From: Porphyromonas uenonis DSM 23387 = JCM 13868
Lineage (GTDB): Bacteria; Bacteroidota; Bacteroidia; Bacteroidales; Porphyromonadaceae
Assembly: GCF_000482365.1 (NCBI RefSeq)
Contig: NZ_AXVC01000025.1
Span: 4,248 to 68,247 of the forward strand
Direction of reading: 5' to 3'
DNA length: 64,000 nucleotides
The position numbers and the translations under genes were made by a program. Positions within the stretch are counted from its first letter, which is position 1. Every line of letters begins with the position of its first letter. Shown here piece after piece: positions 34,614 to 44,168 of this stretch. The notes under the pieces are model-generated. The model was not told the origin of the DNA. It saw nothing but the letters and a program-made list of their open reading frames with translations, and ran no database searches.

Positions 34614-35963
34614 TTGCTGGGCAACTTGCGTTGCCTGCGTGATGCGGTTCGCCATACCGATGCCGTCTCGACAATTGCCCGCAATGATGAGTCCAGGATA
34701 GCGACGCTCTATCTCAGCAATGGCAGCGCAGCGCTTCTCACTATCGGCACTGTACTGCGGGATCGCATGGCGGTGGCGCGAGATATGCATCATGTCGGGA
34801 GCTATGCGTGGATCGATGCGGAGCACTTTGTAAAGGTCTCGAAGCGCAAGCGCACGTACCGTCTCATCGTCTTGATCGATCAAGTCGGGATAGCGCGTCC
34901 CGCCCATGAAGATGCTGTAGAGAACTCCTTCAGCAGTCGGGGTGCGGTCGGCAAAGCAGTCCGACGGGAAGAGAACACCGAGGATATCCACCGGCTCTGA
35001 CGAAGGCATGAGCGCACCGAAGCCACGATAGTTGCTGACCTTACGGTCAAAGCCGACAGCTACCTCCACGATCGGTGCATAGTAGAGACTGGTAATGGGA
35101 GATAAGAGTTCGTCGGGGAGCGTCTCTCCGAGGAAGCTCTCCAAGGTGTGGGAGCCTACGGTCGAGACCACCCGATCGGCTGAGACTTCGTGGAGCTCTC
35201 CACCTTGCTGGTAAGTGACGAGCCAGTTGCCCGTTGAGCCCTGTCGGACCGATGTGACGGTGGCTCCAGTGAGGATGTTGTCTGTGCCGATCTGCTCGAC
35301 CATTTCGTGGATCATCGTCTCCAGTCCGTGCTGGGCTGAGTAGACCTCTTTGGTGGCTAGGCGGTCACGGTCGCTCTTGGGCTCTTTGGCTTTTGCCATA
35401 GCTCCACGAATGAAGCTCCCGTACTTCTGCTCTAGGTTGTAAAGCTTGGGCAGGGCGTGGCGGGTCTCCAGCTTCATCGGATCGCCAGCGTAGATGCCCC
35501 CGACGAAGGGGTCCACGGCATACCGCAGGAAGCTCTTGCCTAGGCGACGCTTCGCGAGGGATCCGACAGATTCGTAGGGATCGTTGCCCTTCTTGCGCCA
35601 CGGCTCGCCTAGCAAACGGAACTTATCGCCCAGCGTGAAGAGCGGTGTCGTGAGCCCGCTCAAAGGTCCCGAGGGGAGGCGATGCAGTCGACCTTTCTTA
35701 TAAATGTATCGGCAGTTGCCCGCTGGCGTGGCAGCTTCGTAGCCTGAGGGGAGGAGGGCAAAGAGTTCGGCAACTTCGGGAAAAGAGATCGAGCCTGTGT
35801 TAGGTCCCGTTTCGAAGGTGTAGCCTCCTTCCCGCAAAGTGCGGATTTGTCCTCCAGCCCGCTCCGCTTCCTCGAGGACGAGGACGGGCAATCCTGCTTT
35901 TCGTAGGTAGAGTGCCGTGGTGAGGCCTGTGATACCGGCACCGATGACTATCGTTTGTTTCAT
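34590..35963 (-). CDS. hemG: Protoporphyrinogen oxidase (HemY type)
   Basis: 457 residues. The FAD-binding dinucleotide motif is VIGAGITGLTTALYLRKAG, followed by GGQIRTLREGGYTFETGPN; a central membrane-associated substrate domain and the C-terminal FAD motif (IIAGNCRDGIGMANRITQA) complete the oxygen-dependent HemY form, which oxidises protoporphyrinogen or coproporphyrinogen in haem synthesis. It is the third gene of a minus operon bioB-bioA-hemG, 12 bases after bioA. Porphyromonads are often haem-dependent, so whether the rest of the pathway exists is open. Confidence 0.92.
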   Translation of the reverse strand: MKQTIVIGAGITGLTTALYLRKAGLPVLVLEEAERAGGQIRTLREGGYTFETGPNTGSISFPEVAELFALLPSGYEAATPAGNCRYIYKKGRLHRLPSGPLSGLTTPLFTLGDKFRLLGEPWRKKGNDPYESVGSLAKRRLGKSFLRYAVDPFVGGIYAGDPMKLETRHALPKLYNLEQKYGSFIRGAMAKAKEPKSDRDRLATKEVYSAQHGLETMIHEMVEQIGTDNILTGATVTSVRQGSTGNWLVTYQQGGELHEVSADRVVSTVGSHTLESFLGETLPDELLSPITSLYYAPIVEVAVGFDRKVSNYRGFGALMPSSEPVDILGVLFPSDCFADRTPTAEGVLYSIFMGGTRYPDLIDQDDETVRALALRDLYKVLRIDPRIAPDMMHISRHRHAIPQYSADSEKRCAAIAEIERRYPGLIIAGNCRDGIGMANRITQATQVAQQLIAESDQ

Positions 35964-35975
35964 ACTGCGTGACTG

Positions 35976-37289
35976 TTATCGTGATTGTCTAGCGACCATC
36001 TCCTGGACGACTGTGAGCAAGCCAGCGGTGAGGCGGGAGAGGTCGTCGGGCTGGATGATGTATGGGGGCATGATGTAGCAGAGCCGGCCGAAGGGTCGTA
36101 CCCATATGCCGAGCTCTACGAAGCGGCGCTGCATGAAGGCCATATCGACTGGCTCGTCTAGCTCGATCACGCCGATAGTGCCGAGAACGCGCACCTCGGT
36201 GACCCCAGCGAAGGTGCTGGCGGGTGCTAGCTCTCGCTTCAGTTGTGCCTCGATCTTGGCGACACGCTCTAGCGTTGGTTCGCGCTGCAGGAGCTGCAGG
36301 CTGGCGAGGGCAACGGAGCAGGCCAAAGGGTTCGCCATAAAGGTGGGACCGTGCATGAAGCAGCCCGCCTCGCCACGGCAAACGGTCTCAGCGACGCGCT
36401 GCGTCGTGACGATGGCGGAGAGGGTCATATAGCCTCCCGTGAGTGCCTTGCCGAGGGTGACGATGTCGGGCAGGACGCCCGCATGCTCCATCGCAAACAT
36501 ACGTCCCGTACGTCCGAAGCCGGTGGCTATCTCGTCGAAGATGAGCAACACGCCATACTGATCGCACAGCTTGCGCGCCTCGACGAGGTAATTGGGATGG
36601 TAAAAGTACATACCTCCAGCGCCCTGTACGATAGGCTCTAGGATAAGCGCTGCGATCTGCTCGCCGTGCTGAGCGAGCACTTGGCGGAGTGGCTCCATAG
36701 CGTCGTCGCGCCACGGCTCGCCCCACTTGACGGAGGGCGGTGCGAGGAACTGTTGCTGCGGTAGTGCCGTGCCGAAGATACTGTGCATTCCGGTGACGGG
36801 GTCGCAGACACTCATGGCGTGCCACGTGTCGCCGTGGTAGCCTCGACGAATAGTGACGAAGTGGTCACGTTGCCTCTCTCCGAGAGACTGCTGGTACTGG
36901 ATCGCCATCTTGAGCGCTACCTCGACAGCCACCGAACCGCTGTCCGCATAGAAGATCCAATCAAACCCGTCGGGGAGCATCTTTAGGAGTTCCTCTCCCA
37001 GAGCTATGGCAGGTTGATGCGTTAGCCCGCCAAACATGACGTGGCTCATCTTCCCGATCTGCGTCTCCACGGCAGCATTGAGCGCAGGGTGGTTGTACCC
37101 ATGCACAGCGCACCACCAGGAACTCATGCCGTCGATCAGCTCTGTGCCGTCGGCTAGGTAGATGCGCACCCCCTCGGCGTGCGATACGGGGTAGACTGGG
37201 AGCGGATCTTCCGTAGAAGTGTAGGGATGCCACAGGTGCTTGCGGTCCCACGCTAAGGCTTGCTGGACTGTTGGGTCGTATTGCTTCAT
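35976..37289 (-). CDS. bioA: Adenosylmethionine-8-amino-7-oxononanoate aminotransferase
   Basis: 437 residues; PLP enzyme of biotin synthesis making DAPA from KAPA with S-adenosylmethionine as amino donor. Features: [15 protein letters not shown] and [19 protein letters not shown] at the N-terminus, [13 protein letters not shown], the PLP strand [16 protein letters not shown], the Schiff-base lysine in [15 protein letters not shown] and [17 protein letters not shown]. Complete length. Three bases separate it from bioB upstream. Confidence 0.96.
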   Translation of the reverse strand: MKQYDPTVQQALAWDRKHLWHPYTSTEDPLPVYPVSHAEGVRIYLADGTELIDGMSSWWCAVHGYNHPALNAAVETQIGKMSHVMFGGLTHQPAIALGEELLKMLPDGFDWIFYADSGSVAVEVALKMAIQYQQSLGERQRDHFVTIRRGYHGDTWHAMSVCDPVTGMHSIFGTALPQQQFLAPPSVKWGEPWRDDAMEPLRQVLAQHGEQIAALILEPIVQGAGGMYFYHPNYLVEARKLCDQYGVLLIFDEIATGFGRTGRMFAMEHAGVLPDIVTLGKALTGGYMTLSAIVTTQRVAETVCRGEAGCFMHGPTFMANPLACSVALASLQLLQREPTLERVAKIEAQLKRELAPASTFAGVTEVRVLGTIGVIELDEPVDMAFMQRRFVELGIWVRPFGRLCYIMPPYIIQPDDLSRLTAGLLTVVQEMVARQSR

Positions 37290-37292
37290 AGG

Positions 37293-38303
37293 TTAAGCGG
37301 TTTCTTCGGTACGCCAGTCCTTTTCGTTGGTATTGCGATAGCCCATCTCGGCAATGAGCTGCATATCTTCGCGAGCTTGCATGCCGCTGGTCGTCAACAT
37401 GTCGCCTGTGATGGCACTATTGATGCCGATGTACATAGCTTGTCTCATCACCTCTGGCGAAAGCCTCAGTCGTCCTCCACTAAAGCGCAGGAAAGCTGTC
37501 GGATTGATCAGACGAAAGAGCGCTACCGTGCGCAGGTACTCCTCGTCTGTCAGGCGAGGCTCCTTGGCAAGTGGCGTACCAGCGATCGGCTGGAGTATGT
37601 TAATAGGTATAGAACGTATGGCGAGCGAACGAAGATAGCAGGCGAACTCGATGCGCTGTGCCATCGTCTCGCCCATACCGATGATCCCTCCCGAGCAAAC
37701 CTGCAGTCCTACTTCACGAGCCCAGCGAATGGTCTGCTCTTTCTCAGCCTGCGTGTGGGTCGTGCAGAGCTTGGGGAAGTGCGACGGAGCGCTCTCTAGA
37801 TTGCAGTGGTAGGTGGTGACGCCAGCCTCGTGCAGGCGTCGGAGTTGCTCCTTCGTCAGTAGTCCCATAGAGGAGCAAAGCTTGATATCGCTCGCCTGAT
37901 GCATCGCCTCGTAGTGCTGAGCGATACGCTCTATCTCTCGATCACTCTGCCCTCGTCCACTAGCCACGAGTGCTATGCGCCCGATGCCCGCCTCGCGATT
38001 GGCTCGTGACTCAGCCACGCACGGCTCGACATCCAGCAGCGGGTAGGCCTCCGCCTGCGTATGGTAGTGCGCACTCTGAGCGCACCAGTGACAGTCCTCC
38101 GAGCAGTGTCCGCTCTTGACATTGATGATCGAGCAAGTGTCGAAGGCGTCACCCATACAGTGGCGCGTCACACGGTGCGCCGCCTCGTAGAGCGCCTCGC
38201 TAGTCGCATCTTTGGCGAGTTGGAGCGCCTCTTCTTGTGTCACTTCCACGGGATCGGAAGAGCAGAGAGAGGTAACGATGTCTGATAAAGATCTCATGAG
38301 CAT
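37293..38303 (-). CDS. bioB: Biotin synthase
   Basis: 336 residues; radical SAM enzyme inserting sulfur into dethiobiotin. The 4Fe-4S motif is [11 protein letters not shown], preceded by INVKSGH, and the second-cluster region contains the [10 protein letters not shown] segment and [14 protein letters not shown]. The [18 protein letters not shown] stretch is also typical. It heads the minus operon with bioA and hemG. No bioC, bioD or bioF is nearby, so the rest of the pathway is elsewhere or missing. Confidence 0.96.
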   Translation of the reverse strand: MLMRSLSDIVTSLCSSDPVEVTQEEALQLAKDATSEALYEAAHRVTRHCMGDAFDTCSIINVKSGHCSEDCHWCAQSAHYHTQAEAYPLLDVEPCVAESRANREAGIGRIALVASGRGQSDREIERIAQHYEAMHQASDIKLCSSMGLLTKEQLRRLHEAGVTTYHCNLESAPSHFPKLCTTHTQAEKEQTIRWAREVGLQVCSGGIIGMGETMAQRIEFACYLRSLAIRSIPINILQPIAGTPLAKEPRLTDEEYLRTVALFRLINPTAFLRFSGGRLRLSPEVMRQAMYIGINSAITGDMLTTSGMQAREDMQLIAEMGYRNTNEKDWRTEETA

Positions 38304-38327
38304 TCTATTGTATATCTATAACCGAAT

Positions 38328-38420
38328 GGACGCATCGCCCACCCCTTGCTTAGTAAAGGAGTCTGCGATACGTCCATCGTTATTGGTGGAGAATTGATAC
38401 AGTCTTTTGTTGGAGACTGT
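38328..38420 (-). terminator. Two hairpins between the POT transporter and bioB
   Basis: GGACGCATCGC (38328-38338) pairs with GCGATACGTCC (38365-38375) with one mismatch, and ACAGTCT (38399-38405) with AGACTGT (38414-38420). They follow the minus-strand transporter gene, so terminators are likeliest; a regulatory site in front of bioB is the alternative. No biotin operator consensus was seen. Confidence 0.45.
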
Positions 38421-38440
38421 TATCTCATAGTACAGCCTCT

Positions 38441-40480
38441 TTAGTCAGCCGTAGCGCGCTCGAGGCGCTTCATGACAGCAAATATGAAGGCGGCAGAGAG
38501 GAGACAGCAGATGATTAGCACGCCCCAGAACCAGCCCATAGGCATCTTCTCCCATAGAGAGCCCATCACACCGACGAGCAGGTTACCTATAGCGGTTGCT
38601 GCGAGCCATCCACCCTGCATAAGACCAGCGTACTGAGGGGGAGCGACCTTAGAGACGAAGGAAAGACCCATCGGACTGAGGAAGAGCTCAGCAAGCGTTA
38701 GTACGAAGTAGGTGCCGATCAGCCAATTAGGCGATACGAGCGTATCACTGGTACCATGGATATGAGCAGGAGCGGGTAGTGCGTATATGATCGTTGGGAT
38801 CAGTAGTACACAGAATCCGATAGCTGCTAGGAGCATACCGATACCTATCTTGCGAGGAGCTGAGGGCTCCTTACCACGATTGGCCAGGTAACCAAAGAGT
38901 CCTACCGTGACAGGAGTTAGCAGGATGATGAAGAATGGATTGAACTGCTGGAAGATCTGAGGTGTAATGTTTCTCAGAGCATCAGCGATAGGCTTGATGT
39001 CTACAAAGTATCCACCGGCGAGACCAGCGATACCTAACACGACGAGGATTAAGCCTGTCTTGACATTCTTCTTACCGCCCAGTAGCCCGAAGGTAGAGAG
39101 GTAGATACCATACATGAAGCAGATGAAAGGTATCAGCATCAGTAGACTAAACGGCATGTAACCCGCAGCGTCTACACGTGATACCGTATAGTCTCGTGCG
39201 AAGAAGGTCATCGTCAAACCGTTCTGGTGGAAAGCCATCCAGAAGAAGATCACAACGAAGAAGACCAGTCCCAGTGCGATGAGACGCTCCTTAACCTCAG
39301 CCTTAGACATCTCGACGACATGCGCTGAGCTGTCGCCCTGAGCTGCCATAGCCTTAGCTTGCTTGACGGTCACATCTGCTGCCTTCCACGTCTTACGACA
39401 GAGCACGAAGATCAAGATAGATATGATCAAGCTGATACAAGCTACAAAGAACGAGAGACTATAAGACTGTGACAAGGTCGTCGACACATAGTGCTCACCG
39501 AAAGCTCGCTCGAAGCTCAACTCCTGAGGCGCTTCACCCTTGTCAGCACGCTCCGCATTGAGCTTATTGTTTAGATCAGCCGTCCACTCAGCAGGGATCT
39601 GAAGCATAGTCGCGCGCTCGTTGATCGCAAACTTGGCCGGTTCGTCCTTTGCATCGCGACTGATGAGGATCTCATGGTCAGCATCCGTGATCTGCAGTTG
39701 AGGATCACTCGCTAGTCCAGCTTTAGTATACTGGCGGAGGGCTGCTATACGTAGGTCGTGAAGAACCTGTGCTTCGTCCTCGGGGAACATGACACCAGCC
39801 TTCTTCTTAGCCGCTGAGATCTTTTGATCCAGCTCCTTAGCCTGTAGCTGAGCATACTCAGGGTGCTTAGCTTTTAGCTCTGCGATAAAGGCTTCGGCAT
39901 CGACTGTCTCATCGTTGAGCTTATTGTAGTTTGCGGGAATTGTTGCATCGTAGAAGTAGTTCTCCTTAGCTAGTACATTGTTCGTAATCCAGTTACCCAT
40001 GCTAGGAGCAAAGAAGGCACCGATGTTGATGAACATGTAGAAGATAGAGAACGCCATATCACGTCCTTTAGAGAACCGAGGGTCATCATATATCTTACCC
40101 ACGAGTGCCTGTAAGTTACCCTTAAAGAGTCCCGTACCAGCAGCAATCAGGAAGAGGGACAAGAGCATGATCGTGATACCCGCACTCCCAGAGCCAAAAG
40201 GTAGCCCCAGGAGGAGGTAACCAGCGAACATGATCGTGACACCTGCAAAGATGGTCTTACCATATCCGAGCCATTTATCAGCTATGATACCACCGAAGAT
40301 TGGGAGGAAGTAGACCAGCGCTAGGAAGGTTCCATATAGCATACTAGTCGTTGCCGAGGAGAAGCCGAACTTCGCCTGTAGGTAGAGCGTCAATATGGCT
40401 AGCATCGTATAGTAGCCGAAGCGCTCTCCCATGTTCGTTAGGGCCAATACGATGAGCCCCTTGGGGTGTTTATTTTCCAT
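38441..40480 (-). CDS. POT/PTR2 family proton-dependent peptide transporter
   Basis: 679 residues, longer than the usual 450-500. The first six membrane helices contain the family motif ALTNMGERFGYYTMLAIL (ExxERFxYY) and GTGLFKGNLQALVGKIYDD. Between about residues 178 and 330 there is a hydrophilic, Lys/Glu/Ala-rich insert, then further helices with FFWMAFHQNGLTMTFFARDY (FWxxxxQ motif) and LAELFLSPMGLSFVSKVAP. It imports di- and tripeptides into the cytoplasm, fitting the DPP11 encoded at 47624. It is preceded on the same strand by a DUF4831 lipoprotein gene, 39 bases away. Confidence 0.93.
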   Translation of the reverse strand: MENKHPKGLIVLALTNMGERFGYYTMLAILTLYLQAKFGFSSATTSMLYGTFLALVYFLPIFGGIIADKWLGYGKTIFAGVTIMFAGYLLLGLPFGSGSAGITIMLLSLFLIAAGTGLFKGNLQALVGKIYDDPRFSKGRDMAFSIFYMFINIGAFFAPSMGNWITNNVLAKENYFYDATIPANYNKLNDETVDAEAFIAELKAKHPEYAQLQAKELDQKISAAKKKAGVMFPEDEAQVLHDLRIAALRQYTKAGLASDPQLQITDADHEILISRDAKDEPAKFAINERATMLQIPAEWTADLNNKLNAERADKGEAPQELSFERAFGEHYVSTTLSQSYSLSFFVACISLIISILIFVLCRKTWKAADVTVKQAKAMAAQGDSSAHVVEMSKAEVKERLIALGLVFFVVIFFWMAFHQNGLTMTFFARDYTVSRVDAAGYMPFSLLMLIPFICFMYGIYLSTFGLLGGKKNVKTGLILVVLGIAGLAGGYFVDIKPIADALRNITPQIFQQFNPFFIILLTPVTVGLFGYLANRGKEPSAPRKIGIGMLLAAIGFCVLLIPTIIYALPAPAHIHGTSDTLVSPNWLIGTYFVLTLAELFLSPMGLSFVSKVAPPQYAGLMQGGWLAATAIGNLLVGVMGSLWEKMPMGWFWGVLIICCLLSAAFIFAVMKRLERATAD

Positions 40481-40519
40481 ATGAATGGTTCGTTTATAGA
40501 TTAGTATTTTTCAAGTTAT

Positions 40520-41629
40520 TCATTGCTGCGGTAGCTCGATCAGCTCGATAGAGCCACTCGTGAGGTCGAAGTATATCGTGTAGGGGAGCTGCCCTAGCTT
40601 GTCTGCGCCTAGCTTATGCTCTAGGAGTGCTGGGCGTCCCCACTGCGCTACTGAGAGCTCTAGCGTGATCGCCTGACTGCGCTCTGGGAGCTGTAGAGAG
40701 ATGCGAGCTCGCCCTGGCTCGATGTAGCGGAGAGCCTTACTCTTGATCAACTTATGTAGCTCCGATTCACTCAGTGGCGCGGGGCGCTTCACCGCTTTGA
40801 CATCTATATAGATAGGAGCTCCTGAGAGATCCTCCTTGTCGACCAAACCATACTGCGGAGCGAAGCGAGCCACCACTTGTTGTGAGGCTGGCTCGTCAAT
40901 GGACACGTCCACGATCTCTTCGTAGTATCGTCTCGTAGTACGACCTGCGAAGAGCGCTTGCAGTGCTGCCAGCTCCTTGTCTAGCCCGTCTAGGACCATC
41001 TTGAGTGCTGGGCCATCGCATGGCATCGTCTCGACTTGACCCGAGAGTAGCTCCACACGTCGCTCCCGTAGCTCGAAGAGCCTACTTGCCGCCACCTCTG
41101 CCTGCTTGGCACGTGAGGTCGCTAGGGCATACTCTTGCGGCAAAGCTTGACTAGCCTCCGGGCTGGTCCCCCCCTTAGGGTAGTCAGCTAGGTAGTCGGT
41201 CGTGGTGGGCTGGTACGCCTTGCCGTGGAGTGAGTAGAGCAGTCCCTCGGGTGTCAGAGAGGCCAGCTGCTCGACAGAGGGTGTCGCCACCGACTGGATC
41301 AGAAAGCCCTGAGTCGTGTCGGGGACGCCATGGGCATGCATCGCCACACGCTCTATCTGGTAGCGCTTCGCAGGCTGAGTCGGATAGCTTTCACCTAGAT
41401 ACCGAGAGGCATAAGCGACCAGTGGACCAGGCTCAAACTGCTCCTCCGAGAGGACAAAGTGTATGCGTAGTTGCGTCTTCGGTAGATAGTAAACGACCCC
41501 GTTCGCAGGCTGTTCGCCAGCCACGTACGGAGTCACAGTCGCCTGACGACTAGCGCAGCTCGTGAGCCACACCATCGTCATCACCATCGCCCATCTAATT
41601 AGTCGGGTAGGGGTCTTAAATCTGTGCAT
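40520..41629 (-). CDS. DUF4831 family lipoprotein
   Basis: 369 residues; lipoprotein signal WAMVMTMVWLTSC. The mature part begins with NGVVYYLPKTQLRIHFVLS and contains FELRERRVELLSGQVETMPC, the recognisable core of DUF4831, a Bacteroidetes family of unknown function. Two central helices and a strand-rich C-terminus (PYTIYFDLTSGSIELIELPQ) follow. It likely resides at the inner face of the outer membrane. Its promoter is at 41658-41665, and the peptide transporter gene follows. Confidence 0.8.
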   Translation of the reverse strand: MHRFKTPTRLIRWAMVMTMVWLTSCASRQATVTPYVAGEQPANGVVYYLPKTQLRIHFVLSEEQFEPGPLVAYASRYLGESYPTQPAKRYQIERVAMHAHGVPDTTQGFLIQSVATPSVEQLASLTPEGLLYSLHGKAYQPTTTDYLADYPKGGTSPEASQALPQEYALATSRAKQAEVAASRLFELRERRVELLSGQVETMPCDGPALKMVLDGLDKELAALQALFAGRTTRRYYEEIVDVSIDEPASQQVVARFAPQYGLVDKEDLSGAPIYIDVKAVKRPAPLSESELHKLIKSKALRYIEPGRARISLQLPERSQAITLELSVAQWGRPALLEHKLGADKLGQLPYTIYFDLTSGSIELIELPQQ

Positions 41630-41657
41630 AATCTACCAGTGAGAAATAGACTTGGGA

Positions 41658-41665
41658 CAAAGATA
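41658..41665 (-). promoter_or_regulatory. Promoter of the DUF4831-transporter operon
   Basis: TATCTTTG on the minus strand inside TTTTCGTATCTTTG, directly preceded upstream by a TCTAAYC array (41671-41717). Confidence 0.65.
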
Positions 41666-41670
41666 CGAAA

Positions 41671-41717
41671 AAGAGATTAGAGGTTAGAGATTAGAAATTA
41701 GAGATTAGCGGTTAGAG
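41671..41717 (-). repeat. TCTAAYC heptad array upstream of the DUF4831 promoter
   Basis: On the minus strand, consecutive CTCTAACC, CTAATCT and TCTAAT units. The array ends 5 bases before the -7 box, the same spacing as at 32837-32870 and close to that at 61711-61768. Confidence 0.7.
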
Positions 41718-41718
41718 C

Positions 41719-41795
41719 AGCGATACTCGAGCCGTGTATCCCTAGTTATCGTCATGTGTAGCTCCTAGACGGCTGGTTATAATGCGTCAGCCCTG
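41719..41795 (+). mobile_element. Right-end fragment of a family A element (A5)
   Basis: About 77 bp matching the right end of A1 (5748-5824) with a handful of changes, ending in the terminal repeat TTATAATGCGTCAGCCCTG. The left part is missing. It lies 40 bases before the promoter box at 41836. Confidence 0.7.
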
Positions 41796-41835
41796 GGCTT
41801 GGGACGAAGTGTTGATCTCTGTGTCGATGTTTTTC

Positions 41836-41843
41836 GTACTTTT
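41836..41843 (+). promoter_or_regulatory. Promoter of the type IX cargo gene
   Basis: TACTTTTG inside TTTCGTACTTTTG, 33 bases before the ATG at 41877. Confidence 0.55.
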
Positions 41844-41876
41844 GTACGAATCAATCATCTAAAAAACGAAGGTTCT

Positions 41877-43790
41877 ATGACACGACGACTACATGTTTTA
41901 CTATTTGCACTGACTGCGCTGTTCCTCGGGCAGGCAGTCTGTACCGCTCAGACTCCCGCTGAGACTGCTCAGATCGAGCTGATCGTACCTAAGGGTACTC
42001 AGTATGTCAACTTTGAGGTGAGCTACCTCGGTACCGAGGCGAACAACATCTACTTCGGCGACGGCACCGTAGAGTCGTACAAGGGCCGAATGCAGACTGT
42101 CAATCATAAGTATGCCACTAAGCTAACGGAGGAGACAGTCATCAAGATTGAAGCTACTCAGCTGACGCAGCTACGCAACACCAGTGCACCTACGGGCTTC
42201 TCAGGCTTTGGCAAGATTGTGGCTCCAGCGCTACAGTCGCTTCGCCTAGGTATCAACAACTACACGCTCCGTGACAGTCGCGAACAGATGGTGGATCTCT
42301 CTGCCTGTCCTAAGCTCGAAGAGGTTTCCCTCTACAATGTCCCTGGCATCAAGCTACCTACAGAGCATGCGGTGCTTAAGAAGGTGACCATCTCCAGCCC
42401 TGCCAATACCTCAGATCGACACTATGCGACACTATCCAACAAGCAGCTAGACCTATCTGGCTACACCGCCCTAAAGCAGGTCAAGCTACAGTATCAGCCG
42501 AACCTAGAGACGGTCAATCTAACTGGAGTGACTGCCCTAACCGACCTCACGCTCAACCAGTGCAACCTCTATAAGATCGACGGCATCAAAGAGCTAGTAG
42601 CGCTCAAAGAGGTAGACCTATCGGGCAACTATCTTCCCTACTCTTCGCTACCACTCAAGCGTGCTGCGCTAACCTCCTTTAAGTATAGACAGGAGGGTAT
42701 ACACCTAGCTCCCGAGTGCGTGGACAAGAACACGATCCACCTAGCCGACATGCTCGAGGTAAAAGATGCTGATGGTGTAGCACAGCCTACAATCCTCAAG
42801 CAGGTCAAGCAGCTCAACAAGACACGTACGCTCACGGAGGGACAGGACTACATCCTCAAGGGGAGCGATCTCATCATCTTAGAGAGTGGCTTCTGTGGCT
42901 TAGGAGGCGCTGACCCGCTAGACGCTATCCAGCTAAGCATCAAGACTACCAATGCCTACTACCCCGACTACGGTAAGAGTACTCATGACATGCCTGAGCT
43001 CAAGCTAGACATAACTCGCGAGGGTGCTGTCTATCCTCAGGAGAAGCAGAAGCTTACCTTCACCGCTAGCGAGGGAGGCTCCATCAAGGCTATGGCGGGC
43101 GACACAGAGCTCACCACAGGTGCCGAGGTAGAGCCTGGCACACCGCTCACCTTTACAGCAACACCAGCTGAGGGCTATATGATCACCGAGTGGCGTGTCA
43201 ATGACAAGGTGCAGATGACTCCAGGGCTTAACAAGAAGCCAGTCACGGATGCTACCTTTAAGGTCGATATGTACAGCAAGCCGATGACGGTGACCGTCAC
43301 CTTTGCCAAGGCAGAGGGGACCTTCGCTGTCAACTTCTCCAAGGAGGGCGCGGGCAATCTGACCGCTAAGGTCGATGGTAAGACGATTACCTCAGGCACT
43401 TTTGTTGCCAAGGGTGCGAAGGTGCTCTTTGAGGCGAAAGCTTTTACCAACAACATCGTCAAGGAGTGGCAGGTCAATGAGGAGGTCATCCCCGAAGGCA
43501 AGGAGCAAGCAAGCTACACGCTGACTGTAGACAAGACCTCGGACGTCAAGGTGATCTTTGCTGTCCATGACGCTATCGATGCTGTCACTGGCGCTCGCTA
43601 TCAGATCGCTCAGACGGCCCAGACACTCACCGTGCTGGGTGCTGTGGCAGGTGAGACGATCCGTCTCTACACGCTCACGGGCACTCCCGTCGCCACGGCA
43701 ACGGGCGACGCTACGCTCCTCATCGCGCAGCTCCCCGCTGGCGTCTACCTCCTACAGATCGGCAACGACTGGGTCAAGGTGACGCTCTAG
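41877..43790 (+). CDS. Secreted leucine-rich-repeat/InlB-type protein with type IX sorting domain
   Basis: 637 residues from the ATG at 41877, which gives a signal peptide (LLFALTALFLGQAVCTAQ). The N-terminal half has irregular leucine-rich repeats (ALKQVKLQYQPNLETVNLTG, ALTDLTLNQCNLYKIDGIKE, ALKEVDLSGNYLPYSSL). Two or more InlB_B-like repeats follow (KLTFTASEGGSIKAM to YMITEWRVNDK; AVNFSKEGAGNLTAKVDGK to VKEWQVNEE). The C-terminus (LYTLTGTPVATATGDATLLI, then LPAGVYLLQIGNDWVKVTL) is a type A type IX secretion signal, so the protein is exported and anchored at the cell surface, probably as an adhesin. Confidence 0.8.
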   Translation: MTRRLHVLLFALTALFLGQAVCTAQTPAETAQIELIVPKGTQYVNFEVSYLGTEANNIYFGDGTVESYKGRMQTVNHKYATKLTEETVIKIEATQLTQLRNTSAPTGFSGFGKIVAPALQSLRLGINNYTLRDSREQMVDLSACPKLEEVSLYNVPGIKLPTEHAVLKKVTISSPANTSDRHYATLSNKQLDLSGYTALKQVKLQYQPNLETVNLTGVTALTDLTLNQCNLYKIDGIKELVALKEVDLSGNYLPYSSLPLKRAALTSFKYRQEGIHLAPECVDKNTIHLADMLEVKDADGVAQPTILKQVKQLNKTRTLTEGQDYILKGSDLIILESGFCGLGGADPLDAIQLSIKTTNAYYPDYGKSTHDMPELKLDITREGAVYPQEKQKLTFTASEGGSIKAMAGDTELTTGAEVEPGTPLTFTATPAEGYMITEWRVNDKVQMTPGLNKKPVTDATFKVDMYSKPMTVTVTFAKAEGTFAVNFSKEGAGNLTAKVDGKTITSGTFVAKGAKVLFEAKAFTNNIVKEWQVNEEVIPEGKEQASYTLTVDKTSDVKVIFAVHDAIDAVTGARYQIAQTAQTLTVLGAVAGETIRLYTLTGTPVATATGDATLLIAQLPAGVYLLQIGNDWVKVTL

Positions 43791-43799
43791 CCCGCTGGC

Positions 43800-43915
43800 A
43801 CGAGTAGCGATATGTAGGGACGCTCGGTCGAGCGTCCGTCCCCGTTAAAGCCACAACGCTGTAACCTTTGATACAACGGACGCTCGACCGAGCGTCCCTA
43901 CATATCGCTACTCGT
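43800..43915. repeat. Perfect 40-bp inverted repeat with 36-bp spacer
   Basis: Bases 43800-43839 are the exact reverse complement of 43876-43915. Each arm also contains its own palindrome GGACGCTCG/CGAGCGTCC. The structure begins 10 bases after the stop of the type IX cargo gene and is very GC-rich in the arms. It may be a terminator, a REP/MITE-like unit, or both. There is no T tract. Confidence 0.8.
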
Positions 43916-43978
43916 CTCATCAAGCCACACGGCTTCATCTAGAAAAGTCTCGGGGGACGAAGATTCAGATATTTATTG

Positions 43979-43986
43979 TATCTTTG
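43979..43986 (+). promoter_or_regulatory. Promoter of rpmE
   Basis: TATCTTTG inside ATTGTATCTTTG, leaving a leader of about 175 nt before rpmE. Confidence 0.6.
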
Positions 43987-43995
43987 CCCCCCGAA

Positions 43996-44049
43996 GCTTG
44001 TCTCCTCAAGTGTGAGCAGCTCACCGATTGCTACTTGATCGGGGCAAGC
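43996..44049 (+). promoter_or_regulatory. Structured leader of rpmE (candidate ribosomal-protein leader)
   Basis: Three nested stems: GCTTGTC (43996-44002) with GGCAAGC (44043-44049), TCAAGT (44006-44011) with ACTTGA (44033-44038), and GTGAG (44012-44016) with CTCAC (44020-44024). It starts directly at the presumed transcript start. A GCTAG/CTAGC pairing is possible further down, near 44070-44098. Confidence 0.45.
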
Positions 44050-44168
44050 CCTTGCGGTATCCACGTGGTGCTAGACGATAGCATAGATCTTCGCTAGCCC
44101 TCTGTCCACCTGATGGAAGGAGAGCCACGCCCCTGCAAGATTATTAACTACTTAAACGCATCAAAGCA

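Noticed and set aside
38328-38420. Biotin repressor operator before bioB
   Set aside because: The inverted repeats there do not resemble the known biotin operator half-sites; transporter terminators explain them more simply.
43800-43915. Insertion sequence ends or a short transposon
   Set aside because: The 36-bp interior is too short for a gene and no target duplication is visible outside the arms; kept only as an unexplained inverted repeat.
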